A DNA stretch of 64,000 bases from Brachionus manjavacas. Lineage: Eukaryota > Rotifera > Eurotatoria > Ploima > Brachionidae. Of this stretch, positions 45,501-54,500 are shown one piece after another. The stretch lies in NCBI GenBank assembly GCA_019054805.1, contig JAHQIY010000009.1:868001-932000 (forward strand), in the 5' to 3' direction. Positions within the stretch are counted from its first letter, which is position 1. Each line of letters begins with the position of its first letter. The position numbers were made by a program, and so were the translations under genes. The notes under the pieces are model-generated. The model made no database searches and was not told the origin of the DNA. It saw only the letters and a program-made list of their open reading frames with translations.

Positions 45501-48500
45501 TAAAAAAAATCATTTCCTTGTTTTAAGAAATTATTATGCTTACTTTTTAATTGAGCATTTGATCATAAACTTCAACATGCCCTTGTGAACCTAATTCTAC
45601 ATGAAAAACTAGAGGAAAAGGTTTTAGTTATTTTCCTTTTTGTAGATTTTGCTCTTTGGAAGATAAGAGTAGATCGGAAAAAAATGAAAAATTAATAAAA
45701 AATAAACGCGGAAGACCAGCCCGATCGAAGAACACAAAAAAATTAAGTATATTTTTTGTCCTTAAAAATATATTTTGTTTTTATTTCTATTTTCTGTTCT
45801 ACTTAGATAAGGTTTTGTGAAATTCAGTACAAATTGTAAAAAAGAACAATGAAAAATGTAAAAAAATTGATTAACTTTTTTTTAAAGGTTTAAAATTAAT
45901 TCTGTGAAAGCAGCATGGTGCAACATTCAAAGTTGCATCAAATATCTAAGTCTGATAAATTTGCAGAGTTTAGCAGAAATTAAATTTCAATATAATTAAG
46001 CGAAGTGCAATTTGCAGAGATTCTGCACACCATTAGCAGACTTTTACAGTTGATGCAACTTTGAATGTTGCACCATGCTGCTTTCACAGAATTAATTTTA
46101 AACCTTTGGAAAAAAAAGTTATTTAATTTTTTTACACTTTGTTCTGTTCTTTTGAACTGAACTTCACAAAACCCTTAGATAACTAGTGTTTACTTTGCTA
46201 AAAAATAAGTGATAAATAATCGATCGTCTCTCAGCAAAAAAAGAAAAAAATCGGTAGTAAGAGTTGCTTATTCAATAACAGTTTTGTACTTGATTGATTT
46301 TTTTACTTGTCAATTAAAACTAGTCAAATTCGAGTTTTATCATTTTTTCTTAAATCTAATTAAAACAAATTTTAATAAACTTTGTCAAATTAATCTCTAT
46401 TATTCTTTAACTCGTCATAATTAGCAAGCCACTTTGAATTTTCTTAAATTGAACTAGTCAAAGCTAGCGTTTACCTGCAAAAATTGGGTGGCATGTTCGG
46501 GCACGCCGTGATCAGGCCACGCCGTAAACTGAAAATGCTTCACTTCGCGCCTGCTCTCGTAGTTCAAATTGGCGCTATTGGCGGCCAGTTGACTTTGAGC
46601 ATACTGGCCAATCGGTGTGATGACAAGAGTGCGCACGGTGTACGTGCACAATTCGCTCTGGTCGAGCAGAGTGACCTGCATGCAGTTGTCGTAGGTGTCG
46701 GAGCCCTTGTGGGGCCAGTACTGATCGCACTTGAGTCGACTCCTCTCCTCCAGCTTGGTCATCATGACAATGGTGCACGTTTGCTGTTCCCAGACCATGC
46801 GCCAAAAGTCGGCCATGGTCGACGGCAGCGGAGCTTGAGTGGCTATGTAGCAGTTTCGCTTTTGGTGTCCGTCGATGTAGTTGGCGTTTATGTAGTCGCT
46901 GCAATTGGACTGGTGAACAGTGGAGGCGGGCGTGATGCCGGGCGGCAATGGTGGTGGTGGCGGCAACGGCGGACTTATCTCGCCGAACTGTTTTTGCTGC
47001 TGCTGCTGCTGCTGTTGAGTGATTGAGTCCGGTTGGCCAAAGTGGCTGGTGGGCAAGCGCGACAGGACAACGCGCGAGTGATCGTAGGCAACCACGTTGG
47101 CGTATCTGTTCTTTTGGCGATTGAGCGGCATGTTCGAGTGCTCCCAGGTGAACTGCTGGCCGGGCTCGATCGACTCGTATTCTTGGCTAAACTTGGAGTT
47201 GTTGTCGCGCTTGGCCAGCTCGATGTGTTCGCCCAGGCACTCGAGATGAATTGGCGGGTTGGCCTGGAGCGCCTGTGTGCCGTAATGCACGCGTCTGTAC
47301 TCGACAGGGTCGTATTGGTGGATGAGGCCGAGAGTGGCGCGATTTAGAGTGCCGGCGCTGAACGTGTTCATAAAGTCGTGCTGCTGTTCGAGCAGCTTTT
47401 GGCTCACTTCGATCGACGTGTACAAGCTTTCGATTTGGTTGGGCATGGCACTGGCCGCTGTCAACAATCCGTTGGTGTTCAGCAGCACGTTGGTGTTCTG
47501 GCTGCTGCTGTGGGAGCCGGCCATGTTGTTGCTGTTGTTTACCGAGCAGCTGAGCAGGGCGGTGGTGGGCGACACGGTGGTTGACGACGACGACGACGAC
47601 GATGACGGCGACGTGTGAGAGTGGTGCGAGGACTTTTTGACCGTGTACGAGCCCATGTTGTCCATGAGTACTTGGGTGTCGACATGATTTTTGTCTGTTG
47701 CTATTGACGACGACGTGACCGAGTTGCCATTGGTTACACTCTCAAATTTTCTCTTCTTTTTTCTCCAGCTAAAGGCGACGCTGGCGACCAAAACGAGCAC
47801 GGCCACGCAGAGAAGGGCGGCCGTGGCCATCCACACCAGGTGCTGATAGTCGACTAGCTCGATGCTTGACGACGACGACGACCACGAGTGAGAGTTGAGC
47901 GCGTAGCGAGTGTTGAAGAGTGGCGAGTAGGCCGAGCTGGCGAACAAATCGCTGTCCACCGGATAGGTTGTCTTGAGGCCCGACGCAAATATGTCGCTGA
48001 GGCCGAGCATGTTGGCCGAATTGGAGCGCGAATTGGTCGAGTGGTCCGTGAACGCCACTACGTACGCTCTGTACTCGTAGCCCTTGATTAGACGCCGATT
48101 TCTAAATCGGCCAAATTGATTGCCATCGCCCGCTATGAACTCGGCGGGCCAGTGTTCGGCCTCGAACTCGGCCGCTACATACGCACTCTGGTTGGACAAT
48201 GTTTGATTGATCAGCGAGTACTTGAGCAGCTGATTGATGTCCTTTTCTTGTCCTGTGTCGTCCACGTACTGGTCGTGTTGTAGCTCGTAGCCGAGAGGCA
48301 CCACCACGAACCAGTACTTGAGTATGGGACCGTGGAACGCGGACGCGTTGCCATTCTCGAATCTGACCGTGTCGTCGTCGTAGATTTGCACAATTTTGGG
48401 CGAGTCCACACTCGCCGGCTTGTCCACTTTGGTCTTGATGTGCTTTCGGATGGGCTTGCTTGGCACGCTGCCGGCCAGAATCGAGCTGATGTTGAAATCG

Positions 48501-51500
48501 TAGTCGGTGTGCGGCGTGAGTCCGTTGACGAGCCACGTGATGCGAATGCTGGGGTCGTCGCGCGCCGGCGCTCGTATGCTCAACACCAGGCCTTTGTGAT
48601 AGGTCACCCATGATCCGTTCGAGTGCCGGTACCTCTTCGGCCTGTCCACGTAGCTGATTAGAAATTTGTCTATTTTAAAGTTGGTGGCGGGCTCGGGCGG
48701 CATCCAAGAAAATTTCACAGACGTCGACGTCAACTCGACAATTTCGACTTCTCTTGGCTGATTGGACATGGTGGTGCGCGACTCGGAATAGCCGTGGCCA
48801 TTTTTCGCCTCCTTTTGTAGACGATGGGCTATTTTGGGCTGGCTCTCGGGACCCTCTGTGTCCGACCGGTCGACTACGAGCACTTTGACTGCGTAGTCGC
48901 GCTCACTGTTCAAGTCTTCGAGGATAAGCTCGGTTTGGTCGATTGGCTGGTCAAAGGCTCGCCACTCGCTGCTGGTAGACAAGCTGCTCTCAGCGTCGTA
49001 GAGTGGATCGTCGTCGTAGTTGTGCGCAGTGTCAAGCTCTTTGAAGTAGATTCTGAAGAGTTTGTAGTTGGGGTGCCGGTTGGCCAGCTCCCATTTGATG
49101 CTTATCTTGTCCGCTTCGAAGCGAATCACTTGCAAGTTGAGCGGGGTGTCTATGTCGGTGAGGAGAGTGCGGAAGTGCTTGATGCACGGCTCGCTGAACA
49201 CATCGCCGCTCTCCATTGATATGGCTATCAGCTGGATGACGTACTCGCTGTTGGGTCTTAGATTGTAGAGCTGGAGCTCGGTGTCCGCCAGCCGGTCGTG
49301 GCTTATCACATTGTTCGCCTCTGACTTCAGGCTGTACTCTAGTTTGTAGTAGGTCGGAGACACTTTGGACAATGTAATACTGTTCCATTTGATCAGAACA
49401 CTTCTGCTTGTCAACTTTTCCAGCTGGATTGTCAGCTTGTTTTGATCTTTAGGAATTAAATATTTAAGTTGGCGCGTATAATATTCTTTATTAACAATTA
49501 AATGTAATTTAAAAACTAAAATACTGAATTAGGAATTTAATAAAAACATTTTTTTTTTTATTTAATGTCAATTACATTTGAATTTATCTCTATTTTAATT
49601 TATTTATTTTATTTTTTGGTAAGTTTATACCGAGCTAATGGTCCTTCAGAATTAAAAGCATTGATTTATTTGTTTTCTGGATCACTTCTTATCCAGGAGC
49701 AATCTGGATTTAGGAAACACCGGCGAACATCAGGCAATCTTTTGTTTTTAATTCAAAAAATTGTGAAGTCTTTTAATAGAATAAAAAGAAATAGGTGCCT
49801 AAAACCTTTTTTGATATTTCCAAGGCCTTAGATAGAGTTTGGCATGAAGGTTTACTTTAAAAATTGACTAAAATGAATCCGCCTCATTACTTGACTAACT
49901 GGATTAAATCCTTTTTAGACTCCAGGACATTTAGGGAAAATGTGAATGACCACCTAAGCGAAGAATACCAAATAACTTCAAGAGTCCTTCAAATCTCAGT
50001 AATTAGTCCTCTTTTATTTTGTATATAAATAAATGACATCCCCAAAAGAATACTCTCTGCTATAAGTATACGAATAATGAATACCCTCTTTTTTTCGCAG
50101 ATGATCTAGTCACAATCTTCATTAAGAACAAAAAGGGGAACCTTGAAAGGAACAATAGCTAATTAAGTGGAAAATGAAGATATCAGTTGAAAAGTCGTAT
50201 TCTTCAGTCTTTTCTAAGTACAAAAAAAAGAGTTATAATCTTAATTTAAAAATTTATGGAAACAGAATAGTGAGCCAAAAAGAAAACTAAAGTTTTTTGG
50301 TATTTAATTTGATTCAAAGTTAAATTTTAATATACTAGTAGACGAAATTAAAGAACGCTGCAATAAAAGGTTAAATGTTATTTAGATATTGCCAAACAAA
50401 AAAATGGGGTCTTAATCAAAATACACTAGGAAATTTATTCAAATCTTTTTTCGGATCAATTTTAAACAATTCTTTTGCTTGTTTGAATTCATTTTCAGAT
50501 AATAATACCAAAAAACTACAAGCAATTCAGAATACAGCAGTCAGACTAATTTTTAAGTTAAAAAATGATACTCCATTCAACATGGTGCATCATGAGGCTT
50601 TTAATAAACTTAATTTACTAACAGTCCCAAATCAACTTTTTGAGTTGAGTGCTAGATATGTTGGGACAGGACTGAGTCATTTAATTCCATTGGTAATCAG
50701 GCTAGTGGAGGAATACAAAGAAGGTTTCGAATCAAGATATATTGAATACCCAACTCCATTGTGTAATTGCTACCTTACTATTTCCTCTTTTTTTTTCGGA
50801 AGCTTCAACTGTGTAAACACCTGTCACATGTAACAACCTATTTCAATATATGTCTTTTAAACTTTCTTTACATTTTTTTTAGCTAATTCGCTTTATTTTT
50901 ATCTTTATTTTATCTTGTTTTATTAACTTTAATTTTATTTTTTATTTATTCTGAATGAGCTCTAGCTCGGTACAGAAAGCAAATAAATAAATAAATTTCT
51001 AAATTCACTCTGTAATTAAAAAAAAAAGTATGTAATTGAAGAAATCCCTAACAACATATTTAAAGATCAGACTTTTGAACCCAATTCTACAGGAAAAACT
51101 AGAGGAAAAGGTAAAAGTTATTTTCCTTTTTGTAGATTTTGCTCTTTGGAAGATAAGAGTAGATCGGAAAAAAATGAAAAATTAATAAAAAATAAACGCG
51201 GAAGACCAGCCCGATCGAAGAACACAAAAAAAATAAAGTAATAAATAAATAAAATAAAATAAGTAATAAATAAAAAATTTTGTTCTAAAATTTATTTGAA
51301 ATTAACGAGAAGTAAGCCTTACAAAAAAGCAGTTCAAGGAAGAAATACTTTTATTAATTGTTTATTCTGAAAATTATTTGTGTAATTGATTTCGAAGTTT
51401 TTTTAACTGATTAAATTTATTTAATTGTTAATCTAAAAGAAAAGTTTTAAAATACGACATTTATTAATATTTTTCTAATTCATTTCAATTAATTTTGTGT

Positions 51501-54500
51501 TTTAATGACAAATAAACATTTTTATTTACGATCAATACATTTTATTGATGTCTAATGAAAAAATGACGCTTTAATATTGACTGACAATTTATTAAGAATA
51601 AAATCGCTCTTCATTACTGTATTCTTCTATTTACTTTTGTATCTGCATTATCTTTTTAAACTTCTTAGTTAATCTTTTTTCATTAATTTTAATTTTGTAT
51701 AGATGATTTAAATAAAGAAAATTTTGGTGTAAATTAATATTTTCAAATAGAAAAAGAATGTTTAACATGTTATTTTAAAAAATTATTATTAAATAGTAAA
51801 AATAATTAAAAATCAATCGGTAAAATTTTTAATAAAATCAGAAAATAGAGTTAAAGTATTGCATTCCAAGTGATGGCTATTGACTAAATAAATTTTTAAT
51901 CGAAATTAGGTAATAGTGAAATTTTATTTTTTTATTTATTTGAATGTCTCGTAAAATTTGTTTACTGAACATTTACTGAGATTTTTTATTTGTTTGATCA
52001 TAGCATTCGCCAAATAATTATCGTTATAAAATTTTATTAAAAAAAAAGGGAACAAATAAATTTTTTCCTGTTTAAGTTTTGAGTTTGCTTTTAATTTAAA
52101 TAATTGAAAACAATTTTTTTTCGAAAAAATAATCATTATTTTTTTGTTTTGTTTACGGGGATTTTTAACTAAAAACGATATTATAAATTTCATTAATGGA
52201 GAAAATATTTACCAAATTTTTACAAAAATTAAACGCCTTTTTATTTGACTTTAATATTGCTCTTTTAATTTGAAAAAAAATTTGCCTAATTTATTTTTTG
52301 AGGCTAAATGAAAAATCGATAGCTAATTATCAAATTAGAACAAACAATTTTTGACTTATTAATTACAGTCAATTAAATGATTGATTATTCCAATTTTTGT
52401 CCAACAAAATAATTCCAAGCATTATACCTCTGAGTTATTTCAAAAGGATAAAACTTGCTTTGAAATTAATTTTAAAAGAATTTCCGTAGTGTTTCCTTAG
52501 AAATCAATTAAGACACCAGTATGCACCTAGGGGTGATTTTTCAAACTGTTGTCCAGAGTAAAATTAAATAAACTTGATTTAAAAAAAAATATTTTGTGAA
52601 AAAAAATTGGGTTAAAAAAATTAAATAATAACTTACTGATTATTTGATGAACAAAATATGCCGAATCGGACAAAGAAATAAAATTTTTTTGGTTAGAAAA
52701 AGAGTTATATCTGGGTCGGTTTGGTTTTTTTCTGGGAAAATACGGCTTCGTAATGTAAACAAATGAATCAAGTGTGACTCGACGGCTAATGATGGCCGTG
52801 TTGGGCACCACAAATAGCACTAGATGCAAGCAAAAGTGGTACACACTCAAATAAAGCTTCATTTCTAATCGATTGAAAATTGCTCTCCGACAGACCTAAA
52901 AGGTATTGTCTAAGCGTTTTCTTATTTTGTCAAAATCGATTTTTCACAAACTTCGAAGCTCACACTGAATCAACAAGGAACACACACTTATGCTAAACAA
53001 CTTGAGCTTTTTGTAAGCAAAAATCCAACAATGATTTTAATTTATAGTGAAAGAAATTCAATATTTATTCAAAATTATTTTATTCGGCATATATATGAAT
53101 TTTTTAGATAGAAGAAAATTAATGAGTAGAACCAAGTTCGAAATCTAGATAAAGTCTTGTAGAAACAAAAGAAATTTGCATCTTTTATCAGATTAGTTTT
53201 CTTCTAGGTCGAAAATCGATAACTTAAGCATTTTTGTTTTTGATATTTACTGAGAGTTGAACACTTGTAAAACAGAATCACTTACTTATTTGGGTAGATA
53301 TGCGGAACACTGCTTCGGCTCCATTCGGCACACTGTCACTATTTGTTTTGGCATAGATGCGGAACTCGTATTGACGATCATATTCTTTTAATTAGAAAAA
53401 TTGATAAAATACTTTCATTAAGCGATAAGATAATGCGCTTATTTTTTTAAATGATTTTTAATTTCATCAATGCTTTTTAATCTTTTTTTTTAATTAGGCA
53501 CGGATTTTTGGGATTAGCAATTAAAAATTTTAAATACTTTCTTCAATAGGCCTGATTAATTTTCTAATTAATTATTGTAGAAAAATTAGTGTTATATAAT
53601 ATCGGGAAAATTGATTTTTTTAATACAATTTTGAAATTTTAGCGCTCAGGGATCAATTGATTTGACGCTTTCATAATTTATTTATTAATGAAAATCATAA
53701 ATCAAAATTTACTTTTACTAAATTATCTGAACATAAATTGATTGATTGTTTTTATGGATAAAAGTCAGTAAATAATTTTAATTGAAATTTTTTTTAAATA
53801 AATATTTGTACAATTTAATCTAAAAAATGTTAACTTGTATGTTTTGTCTTGAACAAACCTAGTAAAAAGTTATTTTGATTTTAAATATTTGGCCCGTGGA
53901 TCTTTTTTTCAATAATAAAAATTAATTCGTAAATTTTCACCCTTTGAAAATAAAGTTTAAACAAAGACCAAAATATTTTCTTATTTTTTGTATTTAATAA
54001 TATTTTTAGGCCAATATTTCAGAAAATTATTAAAAAAAAACTTAATGGAAATTAAAAAAAAAATTTCTGAATTTTAACCAAAAAAATTTTAGTACATATA
54101 AAAATATGAAAATTTAAAATGTGAAGTTATTTACATTTTGTTAAAAATTATAAAATAATAAATAGAAATGGTCATATTTCAAATCTTTAATAAAGAAGAT
54201 TTATGATATACAAAATTTTGCTCTCAAAACTTCAGGGTTGTTTAAAAGTCAAATAATCAAAGTGAAGTCACTGGAATTTATCTTGTCACAAGTCTAAAAA
54301 ATTTCAAGAAAATTTATTGAAAATAAATTCAATAAATTTATTGAATTTATTTTCAATAAATTTTCATTTTCAATAAATTTTCAATTAATTAATTTTCACA
54401 CTTTTTAGATGACTTAAAATAAAATTTAAAGAAAGACTAGAATATAATTAAAAAATAAATAGAAATGATCATATTTCAAATTTTCCATTAATAATATCCA

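Larger units (their letters stand above)
43671..46474 (-). other. 2.8-kb phosphatase intron splitting D1, filled with mobile DNA
   Basis: The intron falls between the WPD loop and the catalytic Cys of D1. It holds LINE pieces on the plus strand (43837-45000), a 40-bp LINE-tail insertion (43883-43922), a MITE (45080-45581), a duplicated exon-like segment (45590-45745) and a long palindrome (45804-46190). Confidence 0.8.
49447..53285 (-). other. 3.8-kb phosphatase intron with LINE copy B and a candidate alternative first exon
   Basis: The intron lies between FN3-coding exons 3 and 4. It contains a LINE tail in minus orientation (49598-49650), LINE copy B plus attached segment (49690-51280) and an alternative-exon candidate (52637-52862). 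The stretch 51281-52636 is AT-rich with no recognised feature. Confidence 0.75.

Noticed and set aside
46905-47000. Possible unrecognised intron explaining the D1 insert
   Set aside because: Candidate GT...AG ends exist, but the segment is GC-rich, unlike all other introns here, and the donor is poor.
46484-49388. Long reading frames antisense to the phosphatase exon (e.g. 46484-47026, 48102-48611 in another frame)
   Set aside because: They mirror GC-rich codons of the strongly supported FN3-TM-phosphatase exon and show no domains; they are frame shadows.
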